A stretch of DNA of 64,000 nucleotides from Gemmatimonadota bacterium (GCA_003222035.1 QHUS01000069.1:50819-114818); one strand, 5' to 3'. Numbered from the stretch's first letter, positions 8,797-18,990 are shown. Made by a program: numbers and translations. The notes: generated by a model from the letters alone, not told the origin.

Positions 8797-9846
8797 GTGT
8801 CGTCTGTCGCTCCTTCCCCGCTACATGAAGCGATCGCCGCGCTCGCCGACCGCCACTCCCTGAACGAGCGTCAGAGCGCCGAGGCGTTCGGGACCGTGAT
8901 GCGCGGTGACGCCACACCCGCCCAGATTGCGGCGCTGTTGATGGGACTACGGGTGAAGGGCGAGACGGCCGAGGAAGTGGCGGGCGCGGCGCGGGCGCTG
9001 CGCGAGGCCATGGTAAGCGTCGACGCGAACGGCGATCACCTCATCGATACCTGCGGGACGGGCGGGGGAACGGTCTCGACCTTCAATGTCTCGACTGCCG
9101 CGGCGCTCGTCGCGGCCGGCGCCGGCGCGGTGGTGGCCAAGCACGGCAATCGGTCGTTCACGTCCAAGTGCGGCTCCGCCGACGTCCTCGAGGCGCTGGG
9201 CGTGCGGATAAGCCTGGACGCGGTCGCGGCCGCGCGGGTGCTGCGGGCGGCGCGCGTGACGTTCCTGTTCGCACCCAACTTCCATCCCGCCATGAAGCAC
9301 GCCGCTCCGGTGCGCCGCGAGCTCGGCCTCACCTCCATCATGAACCTCCTCGGCCCGTTGGCCAATCCGGCGGGTGTGCGGCGACAGGTCATCGGTGTGG
9401 CGGACCGGGAGCGCGGGCCGCTCATGGCGGAGGCGCTTGCCCGCCTGGGAACCGACCACGCGCTCGTCGTCCACGGCCGGGTCGGGATGGACGAAATCGC
9501 TCCCTGCGGCGTCACCGACGTGTGGGAAATCCGCGATGGCAGCGTGCGTACGTGGGAGCTGGACGCGACGGACTACGGCCTGGCGATCGGGGACTTGGCA
9601 GATCTCGCGGGGGCGGAACCCCCCGTGAACGCCGCGCGCATCGAGCGGCTGCTTGGCGACGGCCCGGAGGACGCTGCGGGCCTCGCCGCGGTGCTCCTCA
9701 ACGCGGGCGCTGCGATCTACGTGGCCGGCCTCGCCGCCTCGTACGGCGACGGGGTCGCGGCCGCGCGCGACGTCGTGCGGGCCGGGAAGGGACGCGACGC
9801 GCTCGAGCGCTTGCGCCGCGCGAGCGCCAGTGCCGCTCCGACCTGA
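8797..9846 (+). CDS. trpD: Anthranilate phosphoribosyltransferase
   Basis: Transfers phosphoribosyl from PRPP to anthranilate, the second step of the tryptophan branch. The PRPP-binding CGTGGG and NVSTAAALVAAGAGAVVAKHGNRS are present, as are KHAAPVRRELGLTSIMNLLGPLANP and the metal-binding DEIAP region. At 349 residues it has full length. The GTG start is used because the promoter abuts it and the resulting N-terminus fits the family. The gene is separated from trpC by lexA on the opposite strand, so the trp genes are in two transcription units. Confidence 0.97.
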   Translation: MSSVAPSPLHEAIAALADRHSLNERQSAEAFGTVMRGDATPAQIAALLMGLRVKGETAEEVAGAARALREAMVSVDANGDHLIDTCGTGGGTVSTFNVSTAAALVAAGAGAVVAKHGNRSFTSKCGSADVLEALGVRISLDAVAAARVLRAARVTFLFAPNFHPAMKHAAPVRRELGLTSIMNLLGPLANPAGVRRQVIGVADRERGPLMAEALARLGTDHALVVHGRVGMDEIAPCGVTDVWEIRDGSVRTWELDATDYGLAIGDLADLAGAEPPVNAARIERLLGDGPEDAAGLAAVLLNAGAAIYVAGLAASYGDGVAAARDVVRAGKGRDALERLRRASASAAPT

Positions 9847-9896
9847 GTCCTCCCACGCGACCGGCTGTGCGTCCCGGCGGCTCGACGGCTGTACGC

Positions 9897-10505
9897 CTAG
9901 TATTTTCGGATGACGCCGACCACGACACCTTGGACTACGACGTCGCGCTCGTTGACGCGGAGCGGCGCCATGGCCGGGTTGGCGGGCTCCAGCCGGATCC
10001 AGCCACCGGGCTCCCGATAGAACCGCTTGACCGTGGCGCTCGACCCGTGTACCAGCGCGACGACGGTCTGGCCGTTGTCGGCCTGGTTCCGTTCGTGGAC
10101 GACGATGAAGTCGCCATCCTTGATGTGCTCGTCGATCATCGATTGGCCACGGACCTTGAGCACATAGCTGCGTCCCCGCCGGGGGATCAGCTCGTCCGGG
10201 ACGGCAATGGTGTCGCTACCGCTCACCGCTTCGATCGGCGCGCCGGCCGCGACCAGCCCGTGCAGCGGCAGATCCGTCGCACCGGTGTGCCCACGGGGTG
10301 GCACGACTTCGATGCCGCGGCTCTCATTATGAGCCCGGCGGATGTACCCCTTGCGCTCCAGGTTCGTGAGGTGCTCGTGCACCGTCGCCAGCGAGCGGAA
10401 CGAGAACCGCTCGGCAATCTCCTCAAAGCTCGGGGCGTACCCCTGCGCGGCGATCTGGCCCGAAATGAAGTCCAGGATTTCGCGCTGGCGGCGCGTGAGC
10501 GGCAC
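9897..10505 (-). CDS. lexA: LexA repressor
   Basis: SOS-response repressor and latent serine protease. The N-terminal winged helix (residues 1-70) starts MPLTRRQREILDFI; the self-cleavage bond is A87-G88 in VAAGAP; the catalytic dyad is S122 (GQSMI) and K160 (ATVKRF), 38 residues apart, close to the family spacing. I chose the GTG at 10505: it is preceded by GGGAGG and gives 202 residues. It is transcribed away from trpC from a shared gap of 58 bases. I could not identify a convincing LexA operator. Confidence 0.95.
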   Translation of the reverse strand: MPLTRRQREILDFISGQIAAQGYAPSFEEIAERFSFRSLATVHEHLTNLERKGYIRRAHNESRGIEVVPPRGHTGATDLPLHGLVAAGAPIEAVSGSDTIAVPDELIPRRGRSYVLKVRGQSMIDEHIKDGDFIVVHERNQADNGQTVVALVHGSSATVKRFYREPGGWIRLEPANPAMAPLRVNERDVVVQGVVVGVIRKY

Positions 10506-10533
10506 GATGCCTCCCGAATGGAAACCGAAGCCT

Positions 10534-10561
10534 AATCTACCCGAAAATCGACCGAACGCAA
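10534..10561 (-). promoter_or_regulatory. Probable lexA promoter (TTGCGT-N16-TAGATT)
   Basis: On the minus strand TTGCGT (10561-10556) and TAGATT (10539-10534) are 16 bases apart, with GGGAGG and the GTG of lexA downstream. The stretch CCGAAAATCG within it is AT-richer than its surroundings and partly palindromic, and might hold an operator, but no copy elsewhere supports this. Confidence 0.45.
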
Positions 10562-10563
10562 GC

Positions 10564-11376
10564 ATGCCGGAATCCAGGCTCGACGCCATTCTCACCGCGA
10601 CCCGCGACCGCGTCGCCAGGCTGCGGATGCACGCGGACGACCTCGAGCGGCAGGCGGCCGCCGCGCCAGCGCCGCCGCGTTTCTCGCGCGCACTCGCGGG
10701 AGAAACGCGGGGCAGCGCCGTCGTCGGCGTGATCGCCGAGGTCAAGCGCCGCTCGCCGTCGGCCGGAGCGATTCGCGAGGACCTCGATCCGGCGTCCCAC
10801 GCGGCGGCGTATGTCGCGGGGGGCGCTGTGGCGATCTCCGTGCTCACCGACGAGCCGCACTTTGGTGGCTCGCTCGACGACCTGGCGCGCGTGGCGCGCG
10901 CCGTATCGGTCCCGGTGCTGCGCAAGGACTTCATCCTGGACGAGCTGCAGCTCTTCGAGGCGCGCGTGGCAGGTGCCAGCGCGGTGCTGCTGATCGTGCG
11001 GGCGCTCACACCGGATCGATTGCACGCGCTCACTCGTTCGGCACAGGACCAAGGGCTGGGGGCTCTGGTGGAAGTGCATTCGGAGCGCGAGCTCGAGCTG
11101 GCGCTGGGGGTGGAGCCCACCGCCATCGGCGTGAACAGTCGGGACCTCGCGACCTTCGCGGTGGATCTCGCTGCCGCCGAGCGGCTGCTCTCGCAAGTCC
11201 CGCGCGGCATCCCCGCGATCGCGGAGAGCGGGATCGTCACCCGGGCCGACGTGGAGCGGATGGCGCGCGCCGGGACGGATCTGGTGCTGGTGGGGACATC
11301 GGTGGCGCGCCAGGCCGATCCCGAAGCCGCGGTGCGGGAGCTCGTGGGAGTACCGCGGAAGGGAAGGAGTCGCTGA
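10564..11376 (+). CDS. trpC: Indole-3-glycerol phosphate synthase
   Basis: Closes the indole ring in tryptophan synthesis. TIM-barrel motifs are [13 protein letters not shown] (substrate lysine), [39 protein letters not shown] and [12 protein letters not shown]. The ATG at 10564 gives 270 residues, normal for IGPS; the frame upstream is antisense to lexA and not used. It overlaps trpB by one base (TGATG). Confidence 0.97.
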   Translation: MPESRLDAILTATRDRVARLRMHADDLERQAAAAPAPPRFSRALAGETRGSAVVGVIAEVKRRSPSAGAIREDLDPASHAAAYVAGGAVAISVLTDEPHFGGSLDDLARVARAVSVPVLRKDFILDELQLFEARVAGASAVLLIVRALTPDRLHALTRSAQDQGLGALVEVHSERELELALGVEPTAIGVNSRDLATFAVDLAAAERLLSQVPRGIPAIAESGIVTRADVERMARAGTDLVLVGTSVARQADPEAAVRELVGVPRKGRSR

Positions 11377-12566
11377 TGGACGTCCCGACCCCCGGCCGTT
11401 TTGGTCCCTACGGCGGCCGCTACGTGCCCGAGACGCTGATGGCGGCGCTGGAGGAGCTCGACCGCGTGCACGAGGCCGCGAAACGCGACCCGACGTTTTG
11501 GGCGGAGCTCGAGGCACTGCTCAAGGACTACGTGGGCCGGCCCACGCCCCTGACCGAGGCCCCGCGCCTGGCGGCGGAGACCGGGGCCGGGGTGGTGGTC
11601 GCCCTCAAGCGCGAGGACCTGAACCATACCGGAGCCCACAAGATCAACAACACGCTGGGCCAGGCGCTGCTCGCCCGCCGGATGGAGAAGCGCCGCATCA
11701 TCGCGGAGACGGGCGCCGGGCAGCACGGCGTCGCGACGGCGACGGTGTGCGCGCGCTTCGGGCTCGAGTGCGTCGTCTACATGGGCGAAGAGGACATGCG
11801 CCGCCAGCGCCTGAACGTGTACCGGATGGAGCTGATGGGAGCGCGGGTCGTGCCCGTCACATCGGGGACTCGAACGCTGAAGGACGCGACGAACGAGGCC
11901 CTGCGTGACTGGGTCACCAACGTGACGACGACGCACTACATCATCGGCTCCGTGGTCGGCCCCGACCCGTTTCCGCGCATCGTACGCGATTTCCAGTCGG
12001 TGATCGGGCGCGAAGCGCGGGCCCAGGTGCTCGAGCGGTGGGGTCGGCTCCCGCATACGGTGATCGCCTGCGTCGGCGGCGGATCGAACGCGATGGGGAT
12101 TTTCTCGGCCTTCCTCGACGATTCCGCGGTCGCGCTCGTCGGAGTCGAGGCCGCGGGCGAGGGGCTCGCGACCGGTCGCCACGCGGCGTCGCTCGGGCGG
12201 GGCCGCCCCGGCGTGTTTCACGGCAGCCTCAGCTACCTGCTGCAAAACGCCGACGGGCAGGTCCAGCCGGCGCACAGCGTATCGGCGGGGCTGGACTATC
12301 CGGGTGTCGGGCCGGAACACGCTTTCTTGAAGGACAGCGGTCGCGTATTGTATGAGGCGGTCACCGACCGGCAGGCCCTGGACGCGTTCGCGGCGCTGTC
12401 GCGGCTGGAGGGCATCTTGCCCGCGCTGGAAAGCGCCCACGCCGTCGCCTGGGTGCTGGCGCACCGGGGCGCGTGGCGTGCGGAGGACATCGTCTTGGTG
12501 AACCTCAGCGGCCGGGGCGACAAGGACGTCGCCATGGTCGCCGAACTCACGGGAGGGGCAACCTGA
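11376..12566 (+). CDS. trpB: Tryptophan synthase beta chain
   Basis: Condenses indole with serine. The PLP lysine is in HTGAHKINN and the phosphate cradle is [15 protein letters not shown] near the N-terminus and [11 protein letters not shown] near the C-terminus are typical. At 396 residues it is the TrpB1 type that partners TrpA. It overlaps trpC by one base and the next gene by four. The partner trpA lies 3 kb downstream, beyond two genes of signalling type. Confidence 0.97.
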   Translation: MDVPTPGRFGPYGGRYVPETLMAALEELDRVHEAAKRDPTFWAELEALLKDYVGRPTPLTEAPRLAAETGAGVVVALKREDLNHTGAHKINNTLGQALLARRMEKRRIIAETGAGQHGVATATVCARFGLECVVYMGEEDMRRQRLNVYRMELMGARVVPVTSGTRTLKDATNEALRDWVTNVTTTHYIIGSVVGPDPFPRIVRDFQSVIGREARAQVLERWGRLPHTVIACVGGGSNAMGIFSAFLDDSAVALVGVEAAGEGLATGRHAASLGRGRPGVFHGSLSYLLQNADGQVQPAHSVSAGLDYPGVGPEHAFLKDSGRVLYEAVTDRQALDAFAALSRLEGILPALESAHAVAWVLAHRGAWRAEDIVLVNLSGRGDKDVAMVAELTGGAT

Positions 12567-14239
12567 CCAACGCGCCCGCACCCGAGCTGGCGTTGCCGCC
12601 CCAGCAGGTACAAGAGCTGCTCCAGGTTCTCTCCAAGGGCATCCGGGCCACGCAGCTCTATCTGCCGAACAATCCGGTGTACCAGCGGGCGGTCGACAAC
12701 ATCCGCGCGGCGTTTCGCCAGATCTGGCAGGCCACCGACGACCTCGTCTTCGACGTCGGGGAATCCGAGCTGCGCTGGGAAGACAACGTCGTCTACAACC
12801 AGGACCAGCGGAACGAAAGCATCGCCTGGACGCTGTACAAGGACGGCGTCCGTTCAATCGCGTTCAAGCCCGGCGTCGAAGAGGCGGAGATCGTACGCTT
12901 CCTCGGGGTGCTGCAGCGTGCCCGTAGCCTCCAGGCCGACGCGGCCGACGACCTGCTCACGCTGCTGTGGGCCCAGGACTTCCAGTTCATCGCCTACACG
13001 TTCCGGGAGCTCACCAGCGAGAACGCGGTACCGATCGAGGCTGGTGCGACGATTCCGTCGGCCCCACCCACGCAGGTGCGCCGGGTGGTGGCGGAGGAAG
13101 CGCCCCCCAAGCGCGAGGGCCTGGTGTCGCTCGATGATTTCGACGCCACCCTCTACTTTCTGGAAGACAGCGAGATTCAGTACCTCAAGCAGAACGTCGA
13201 CCGGGAATACGCGCAGGACTTGCGCCGCAACGTGCTGTCCATGTTGTTCGACCTGCTGGAGCTGCAGACCTACGGCACCGTGCGGGCCGAGCTCATCTCC
13301 ATCGTCGAGAACTTCATTCCCTACCTGCTCGGCGCCGCCGACTTTCGTTCGGTCGCGCTGATTCTGCGCGAAGCGCACGTCATCCTGACGCGGGCGCGGG
13401 AGCTGATCCCGGAGCATCGACAGGCACTCGAGGCACTGCCCTCCCGGCTGTCGCAACACGATGCCCTGTCGCAGCTGCTCCAGTCGCTCGACGAGGCCAC
13501 GCTTCATCCGAGCGAAGCGGAGCTCTCCGAGCTGTTCCAGGAGCTGCGCGCCGAGGCGCTCACGACCCTGATGATGTGGATCCCGAAGCTGCACGACGAG
13601 CAGGTACGCAACCTGGTGCACGGCGCCGCGGCGCAGCTGGCGCAGGCGAACGCCGGGGAGGTGCTCAAGGCCCTGGCCTCGGACGACAATGCCGGGCAGC
13701 TCGAGATGGTCAAGCTCGCCGGGCGCTTGAAGCTGCCCGGCGCGCCCGAGGGTATGGAGCCGCTGCTCAAGTCGGAGGACCGCGCGCTGCGGCTGGCCGT
13801 GGTGGAGGCGCTTACCGCGGTCGCGAGTCCGATGGCCATGCGGGTCCTCGAAAAAGCGATCGACGATGCCGACCGCGACGTGCGGATCGCCACCGTGCGG
13901 TTCCTCGCCTCCCGGGGCTACCGCAACGCGGCGACCCGGGTCGAGTCCATGGTCGGGGGCGCCAAGCTCAAGAACGCCGACCTCACGGAGAAGATGGCCT
14001 TCTTCGAGGCCTATGGGGCGCTCGTTGGAGCGAAAGGAATCCCGGCGCTCGAAAAACTGCTCGTCGCCAAAGGACTGCTCGGGAGAAAGGAAGATCCCGA
14101 GACACGGGCGTGTGCCGCGATGGCCCTGGGCAAGATCCGCACGCCCGAGGCGCGCGCCGTGCTGGAGCGCGCTTCACAGGACAAGGAGCCCCTCGTCCGG
14201 AACGCCGTGGCCCGCGCGCTGCGGGAAGTCGGCACGTGA
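12563..14239 (+). CDS. HEAT-repeat protein with an N-terminal domain shared with the next gene
   Basis: Product of 558 residues, soluble by sequence. Residues about 5-110 form a domain with [26 protein letters not shown] and [18 protein letters not shown]; the same layout recurs in the following HD protein. The C-terminal 250 residues are HEAT-like helical repeats with NPRVR-style units such as [31 protein letters not shown] and [18 protein letters not shown]. The only start fitting the Shine-Dalgarno GGAGGGG is a CTG at 12563, overlapping the trpB stop as CTGA; a TTG about 18 codons later is the alternative. Probably a scaffold for protein-protein contacts; role unknown. Confidence 0.8.
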   Translation: MTNAPAPELALPPQQVQELLQVLSKGIRATQLYLPNNPVYQRAVDNIRAAFRQIWQATDDLVFDVGESELRWEDNVVYNQDQRNESIAWTLYKDGVRSIAFKPGVEEAEIVRFLGVLQRARSLQADAADDLLTLLWAQDFQFIAYTFRELTSENAVPIEAGATIPSAPPTQVRRVVAEEAPPKREGLVSLDDFDATLYFLEDSEIQYLKQNVDREYAQDLRRNVLSMLFDLLELQTYGTVRAELISIVENFIPYLLGAADFRSVALILREAHVILTRARELIPEHRQALEALPSRLSQHDALSQLLQSLDEATLHPSEAELSELFQELRAEALTTLMMWIPKLHDEQVRNLVHGAAAQLAQANAGEVLKALASDDNAGQLEMVKLAGRLKLPGAPEGMEPLLKSEDRALRLAVVEALTAVASPMAMRVLEKAIDDADRDVRIATVRFLASRGYRNAATRVESMVGGAKLKNADLTEKMAFFEAYGALVGAKGIPALEKLLVAKGLLGRKEDPETRACAAMALGKIRTPEARAVLERASQDKEPLVRNAVARALREVGT

Positions 14240-15708
14240 CCGGCGGCAACGCGCCCCGCGGTACGATCGCCGAGACCGTCCAGACGACGGACGGTTTCCT
14301 GCGCCACGCGGGCCGGGACTTCCTGGTCGTGCTCTACACCGCGTTCCGATCGCTCAAGCTCTATCCCCTCGAAAACGCGCAAGTTCAGAAGGCCCTCGAC
14401 GACCTGGCCGCGTCGACCAAGCAGCTGCTCGACGTCGAGAAGGAGCTCGAGCTGCGCCTGCAGGGCGAGTTCATCTTCGTGAACTCCACGCGGTTGCGTC
14501 TCGACCTCGACAACTACGCGTCGTTCTCCCACATCCTGAACGTGCTGGGACAGAGCGGGATCGGCGCCGTCCGGATCGACGAAGGCGTGGACCGCAAGCA
14601 GCTGCAGACGTTCGCGGCGTTGCTGTTGTCGTACGCGGCCAAGGACGCCTCCGCGACGAAGGTGCTCGAGTTGTCCCAGAAGCTCACGGATGCCGGAGTG
14701 ACCCACATCGGCGTCGAGCCGCCGCTCGAGACGGACGAGGCCGCCGAGGACGAGGAGCGCCAGAAGCAGGCCGCGAAGCGCACCTACGCGCGCTCGGTGG
14801 CGGTCACGAAGGAGGTCATCAACTCGATCCGCATGGGCCGCACGGCCAACGTGAAGAAGGTGAAACGGGCGGTGCAAGCGATCGTGGACCAGGTGTTGAA
14901 CAACGAAGCGTCGTTGATGGGACTCACCACGCTGCGCGACTACGACGAATACACGTTCACCCACTCCGTGAACGTCTGCATCTTCTCGGTCGCGCTCGGC
15001 CGCAAGCTCGGCCTCACCAAGCTGCAGCTCTACGACCTCGGCATGGCGGCCCTGTTCCACGACGTGGGCAAGTCCCGGGTGCCGCTGGAGGTCCTCAACA
15101 AGCAGGGCGGGCTCACCGATGAGGAATGGCGCATCATGCAGGCGCACCCCTGGCTCGGCGTGCTCACGCTGTTCGGATTGCGCGGGTATGGCGAGATCCC
15201 CTACCGCGGCATGATCGTCGCCTACGAGCACCACATGAAGAACGACCTCACTGGCTATCCCAAGTCGATTCGGCCGCGCGACCTCTCCATCTATTCCAAG
15301 ATCGTCGCCGTGGCCGACGGGTTCGACGCCGCCACGAGCCGGCGCGTGTACCAGACCGTAGCGATCCAGCCCGATCAGGTGCTCAAGGAGATGTGGGAAA
15401 ACCCGCGTCGCGGCTACGACGGGGTCGTCGTGAAGGCGTTCATCAATTTGATCGGCATCTATCCGGTGGGCACGTGCGTGATCCTCGACACCTACGAGGT
15501 CGCGCTGGTCCACAGCGCCAACCCCGACGTCACCCACGTGCATCGACCGGTGGTGCGCGTCGTGACCACCCCCGACGGCGGCGTGCAGCACCCGGGATTC
15601 CTCGTCGACCTCGCGCAGCGCGACGACGCGGACCACTTTCCCCGCACCATCGTGAAGGTCACCGATCCGGCCAAGTACGGCATCAACGTCAGCAACTACT
15701 TTGTCTGA
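14236..15708 (+). CDS. HD-GYP-type phosphohydrolase
   Basis: A 490-residue protein. The C-terminal domain (from about residue 190) has the HD-GYP layout: THSVNVCIF, LFHDVGKSRVP with the metal-binding His-Asp, HPWLGV, EHHMKND and TGYP in place of the usual DGxGYP. Such domains hydrolyse cyclic di-GMP, so that activity is inferred. Residues 10-130 (LYPLENAQVQKAL, EFIFVNSTRLR, GIGAVRIDEGVDRKQL) repeat the N-terminal domain of the HEAT protein upstream. The GTG overlaps that gene's stop, and the 3' end overlaps trpA by 8 bases. Confidence 0.88.
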   Translation: MTGGNAPRGTIAETVQTTDGFLRHAGRDFLVVLYTAFRSLKLYPLENAQVQKALDDLAASTKQLLDVEKELELRLQGEFIFVNSTRLRLDLDNYASFSHILNVLGQSGIGAVRIDEGVDRKQLQTFAALLLSYAAKDASATKVLELSQKLTDAGVTHIGVEPPLETDEAAEDEERQKQAAKRTYARSVAVTKEVINSIRMGRTANVKKVKRAVQAIVDQVLNNEASLMGLTTLRDYDEYTFTHSVNVCIFSVALGRKLGLTKLQLYDLGMAALFHDVGKSRVPLEVLNKQGGLTDEEWRIMQAHPWLGVLTLFGLRGYGEIPYRGMIVAYEHHMKNDLTGYPKSIRPRDLSIYSKIVAVADGFDAATSRRVYQTVAIQPDQVLKEMWENPRRGYDGVVVKAFINLIGIYPVGTCVILDTYEVALVHSANPDVTHVHRPVVRVVTTPDGGVQHPGFLVDLAQRDDADHFPRTIVKVTDPAKYGINVSNYFV

Positions 15709-16441
15709 GCACCCGATCGCCGCGCGCTGGCGGGCCATCCGGGGAGGGGGAAGGGGGGGCAGGGGAGCACCGGCAGGAGCGGGGCGCGCCGCGCTTATTC
15801 CGTATCTGACGGCGGGGTTTCCCACGCCCGCCCTGTCCCTCGAGGCACTGCGGCGCGTGGCCGCCGCGGGTGCCGACTTCGTGGAAGTCGGCGTGCCGTT
15901 CTCGGATCCCCTCGCCGACGGGCCCACGATTCAACGCTCGATCCAGACGGCCCTGGATCAAGGGATGACGCTCCCCGGCGTACTCGACCTGATCCGCCGA
16001 GCTGCCCTCGAAGTTCCGGTGATCATCATGACCTACCTGAACCCCGTGATGGCGTTCGGGCTCGAGCGGTTCGTCGGGGAGGCTGCGGCGGCCGGCGCCT
16101 CGGGCCTGCTCTTGACCGACCTCCCCGCCGGCGCGGATCAAACAGTGGAATCGCTCGTGGCGGCGAGCCCGCTCGCTCTGATCCGGCTGATCGCGCCGAC
16201 CACTACCCCCGAACGTCTGGCGCGCGCGGTGCAGGGCGCTCCCCTCCCGCTCGCGGTGGGGTTCGGAATCGGCACTGCGGCGCAGGCGCGCGCTGCGGCG
16301 CGGCTAGCCGACGGCGTCGTGGTCGGCAGTGCGATCATCGATGCATTGGGCGCGGCGGGCACAAGCGGAGGCCCTGGCGCGGCGGAGCGGCTCGTCCGGG
16401 AGCTCGCGGCAGCGGTCCATGAGCAGGGAGCGACGGCATGA
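15701..16441 (+). CDS. trpA: Tryptophan synthase alpha chain lacking the loop-6 segment
   Basis: Should cleave indole-3-glycerol phosphate and pass indole to TrpB. The catalytic acids E62 ([11 protein letters not shown]) and D73 (LADGPTIQ) and the phosphate-binding VGFGI (186-190) and GSAI (209-212) are present. Between Q178 and P181 about 35 residues are missing: the strand normally reading GFVYVVS and the GVTG loop, which closes over the active site. A G-tract also adds [14 protein letters not shown] after residue 14. The start is TTG 15701, overlapping the HD gene. The frame is intact, but function is doubtful unless the gap is an assembly fault. Confidence 0.85.
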   Translation: MSEHPIAARWRAIRGGGRGGRGAPAGAGRAALIPYLTAGFPTPALSLEALRRVAAAGADFVEVGVPFSDPLADGPTIQRSIQTALDQGMTLPGVLDLIRRAALEVPVIIMTYLNPVMAFGLERFVGEAAAAGASGLLLTDLPAGADQTVESLVAASPLALIRLIAPTTTPERLARAVQGAPLPLAVGFGIGTAAQARAAARLADGVVVGSAIIDALGAAGTSGGPGAAERLVRELAAAVHEQGATA

Positions 16442-18516
16442 CCGCACCCCGCGTGGTCACGATCTATAGCCGCGTGCTCGCGATCGGGGGACCCCTGTTG
16501 CTGGGCGGCGTGCTGATGGCCGATACGCGCTGGACCGGGCAGCTCGCCGAGATCCTGGTGCTCCTGAGCGCCGCCGTGCTGCTGCGCGGCGGCCAGGTAC
16601 CTTTGACCAAGTATTCCTATCTGACCCAGACGGCGCTGGTCGCACTGGCCGGCAGTCTGGCGGTGGGCGTGCCGGCGACCGCGATCGCTATCGCCGGCAG
16701 TGCGCTCGGGGCCGACTGGCTGTGGCAGAAGAAGCGGTTCACAGCCGCGCTCGTGAACCTCGGACGCGAAGTGATCGCGCTGGTGGCGAGCTTCGGCGTC
16801 TACGCGGCCAGTGTGCGGCTGTCGAACGCCGCGCCGGGGCTCCACGTGGAGCTGATCCCCGCGCTCTTCTTCTACGCCCTCGCGTACTTCATCATCAGCC
16901 GGCTGCTGTTCTACTTCGCACTCATCATCCGCGGCAAGCTCGAGCAGGACGAACGGCTGCTGATCCTGCGCTACGAGTGTATCGGGTACGGCGCCACGGT
17001 CATCGCGACGGCGGTGGTGATCGGCACGGTCACCTACTGGCCGCCGCTCGCCTGGGTCTTCGTGGCGCCCGCGCTCGGCTTCCTGGGAGTGTTCTTCAAG
17101 TACATCCTGGAAGAAGCGATCGCCGCGGAAGAGCTGAACAAGATCCACGCGATGGAAGCGGTCATCACGAGCAACATCAGCCTCGAGGACTCGTTCGCTC
17201 GGATCGAACGGCTCGCCCATCGTCTGGTGGATTGGGGCGACTTCCGCATCTACCGGCGTCAGGAGGGCGCGATCCGCCTCGCCTACCGGGGCCAGATCGG
17301 GCGCGCCGACCGCACCGAGCCGACGCCGGACACCGCCGCCGTGCGCGAACAGGTGACCACGACCGGCGAGGCTGTCGTGATCCACGACGTGACCCACGAC
17401 AGGCGCATCGCGGACGCGCCCCTCACGGTGCAGAGCCTCGTGATGGTGCCCCTCAAGTTCGGCGACCAGGTGATCGGGACCCTCGAGCTCGAGCATCACA
17501 AGCGCAGGGTGTACCGATCGAAGGACGTCGTCACCATTAACACGTTTGCCAACCAGCTCGCCACGGCCATCCACATCACGGAGCTGCGGCGGCCGCTGGT
17601 CGAGACCGTCGAGACCCTCACGCAACAACTGGCGACCCTCGTCCGCGCCGCGGAATCGATGCGCGAGGCCGCCGCTGCGGTCGCCCAGTCCACCGGCACC
17701 ATCCGGCAGGGCGTGCTCGCCGAACAGGGGGAGGTCACGGGCGGACTCGAGGCGACCGAGAGCCTCGCGCAAGTGTCGCGGCGGGTCTCGGAGGACGGGA
17801 CCGAGGCGGCGCAGGCATCGACCACCGCGAGCGAGGTCGCGAACCGCAACCGGCACCAGATCCGGGACGCGATCGGACGGCTCGTGGCGCTCAAGGCGTT
17901 CGTCAGCGAAGCGTCGAGCAAGGTGCAGCAGCTGGGGCAGGTGAGCCGCCGCATCACCGGATTCATCGCCTCGATCCGCGAGCTCGCCGACATGACCAAC
18001 CTGCTCGCGCTGAACGCCGCGATCGAGGCGGCGCGCGCGGGGAAACACGGCAAGGGGTTCGCGGTGGTCGCCGACGAAGTGCGCCGGCTCGCGGAGCAAA
18101 GCGCCAGCGCCGCTCTGGAGGCGGGCGAGCTGGTGCAGGACGTTCATCGACAGGTGGGGGAGGTCATCGAGCAAATGCGGCGCGGCCAGGTCAACGTGGG
18201 CGGCGTCGAGGAGCTGTCGTCGGCGGCGCTCCAGGCCCTGGATGCGATCGTCGCCGCGACGGCGGAGGCGACGTCGCATGCGCAGCGGATCGCGGCCGCC
18301 GCCGGCGATCAGGATAAGGCGTTCGGCAAGTTGCGCGACCGCATCCACGCGGTCGCGGCGATCGCGGGGAAGAACCGCGCCGAAGCGGACGACGTCGCCA
18401 CCCGCGCCGACGAGGCGGCGCGTGGGCTCACGGAGCTGGAGCGGGCGACCAAGCAGCTCGAGGACGTCGCGGCGATGCTGCGCCAGCTGACGCGCGGCTT
18501 TGCCAGCGTTGCGTAG
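16438..18516 (+). CDS. Membrane-bound methyl-accepting chemotaxis-like receptor with GAF domain
   Basis: A 692-residue signal transducer. Residues 1-220 hold about six to seven membrane segments rather than a periplasmic sensor; residues about 235-385 form a GAF domain ([14 protein letters not shown] to [12 protein letters not shown]); the rest is a coiled-coil signalling domain whose hairpin tip is [42 protein letters not shown], the CheA-contact region of MCPs. No HAMP domain and no che genes are visible nearby. The ATG overlaps the trpA stop, so it is coupled to trpA translation. The ligand is unknown. Confidence 0.88.
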   Translation: MTAPRVVTIYSRVLAIGGPLLLGGVLMADTRWTGQLAEILVLLSAAVLLRGGQVPLTKYSYLTQTALVALAGSLAVGVPATAIAIAGSALGADWLWQKKRFTAALVNLGREVIALVASFGVYAASVRLSNAAPGLHVELIPALFFYALAYFIISRLLFYFALIIRGKLEQDERLLILRYECIGYGATVIATAVVIGTVTYWPPLAWVFVAPALGFLGVFFKYILEEAIAAEELNKIHAMEAVITSNISLEDSFARIERLAHRLVDWGDFRIYRRQEGAIRLAYRGQIGRADRTEPTPDTAAVREQVTTTGEAVVIHDVTHDRRIADAPLTVQSLVMVPLKFGDQVIGTLELEHHKRRVYRSKDVVTINTFANQLATAIHITELRRPLVETVETLTQQLATLVRAAESMREAAAAVAQSTGTIRQGVLAEQGEVTGGLEATESLAQVSRRVSEDGTEAAQASTTASEVANRNRHQIRDAIGRLVALKAFVSEASSKVQQLGQVSRRITGFIASIRELADMTNLLALNAAIEAARAGKHGKGFAVVADEVRRLAEQSASAALEAGELVQDVHRQVGEVIEQMRRGQVNVGGVEELSSAALQALDAIVAATAEATSHAQRIAAAAGDQDKAFGKLRDRIHAVAAIAGKNRAEADDVATRADEAARGLTELERATKQLEDVAAMLRQLTRGFASVA

Positions 18517-18528
18517 CCCGCTTACCAT
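18500..18528 (+). promoter_or_regulatory. Promoter for folK (TTGCCA-N17-TACCAT), probably leaderless
   Basis: TTGCCA at 18500-18505 and TACCAT at 18523-18528 are 17 bases apart at the very end of the receptor gene. The folK GTG at 18535 follows after six bases, the same geometry as truA and trpD. The -10 matches TATAAT at only four positions, so this is a weaker call. Confidence 0.45.
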
Positions 18529-18534
18529 TCCCCC

Positions 18535-18990
18535 GTGGCCACGGGTCAGCAGCCGAGCGGGGAGCGCGTGTACGTCGCCCTCGGGTCGAACGTGGGCGAT
18601 CGCGCCCGGCATCTCGCGTACGCACGGGCGCGGCTCGCCACGCTGCCGCGCACTCGACTCGTCAAGGCATCCTCCGTCGAAGAAACAGCCGCCCTCGGCC
18701 CCATCCCCCAGGGAGCCTATCTCAACCAGATGGTCCTGCTCGAGACGGCGCTCGAGCCCGGGGCGCTGCTCGCCCACCTCCACGCGATCGAGGCGGAGCG
18801 CGGGCGCGAGCGGGGGATTCGCTGGGGACCGCGCACCCTGGATCTCGACATCGTGCGGTTTGGCGACCGGGCGGCGCACGACCCCGGCCTGACCATTCCA
18901 CACCCCGAGCTCCCGAACCGCCCGTTCTGGCAGCGCGAGCTCGCCGAGCTCGACGGCACCCCCATCCCGCGCCCGACGCCCGATGGCTGA
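18535..18990 (+). CDS. folK: 6-hydroxymethyl-7,8-dihydropterin pyrophosphokinase
   Basis: Transfers pyrophosphate from ATP to hydroxymethyldihydropterin in folate synthesis. The 151-residue protein has the family start VYVALGSNVGDR, the pterin-side YLNQMVLLET, and the ATP/magnesium signature RWGPRTLDLDIVRFG. The GTG at 18535 follows the receptor by 18 bases; its 3' end overlaps panB by 8 bases. Confidence 0.95.
   Translation: MATGQQPSGERVYVALGSNVGDRARHLAYARARLATLPRTRLVKASSVEETAALGPIPQGAYLNQMVLLETALEPGALLAHLHAIEAERGRERGIRWGPRTLDLDIVRFGDRAAHDPGLTIPHPELPNRPFWQRELAELDGTPIPRPTPDG

Noticed and set aside
10506..10563. LexA operator in the lexA-trpC gap
   Set aside because: CCGAAAATCG looks partly palindromic, but I found no second copy and no match to a LexA box known to me.
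10506..12857. Very long minus-strand reading frame extending lexA backwards across trpC and trpB
   Set aside because: It is antisense to well-conserved genes, has Arg/Pro-rich low-information sequence, and such open antisense frames are expected at this GC content. Only the lexA part is real.
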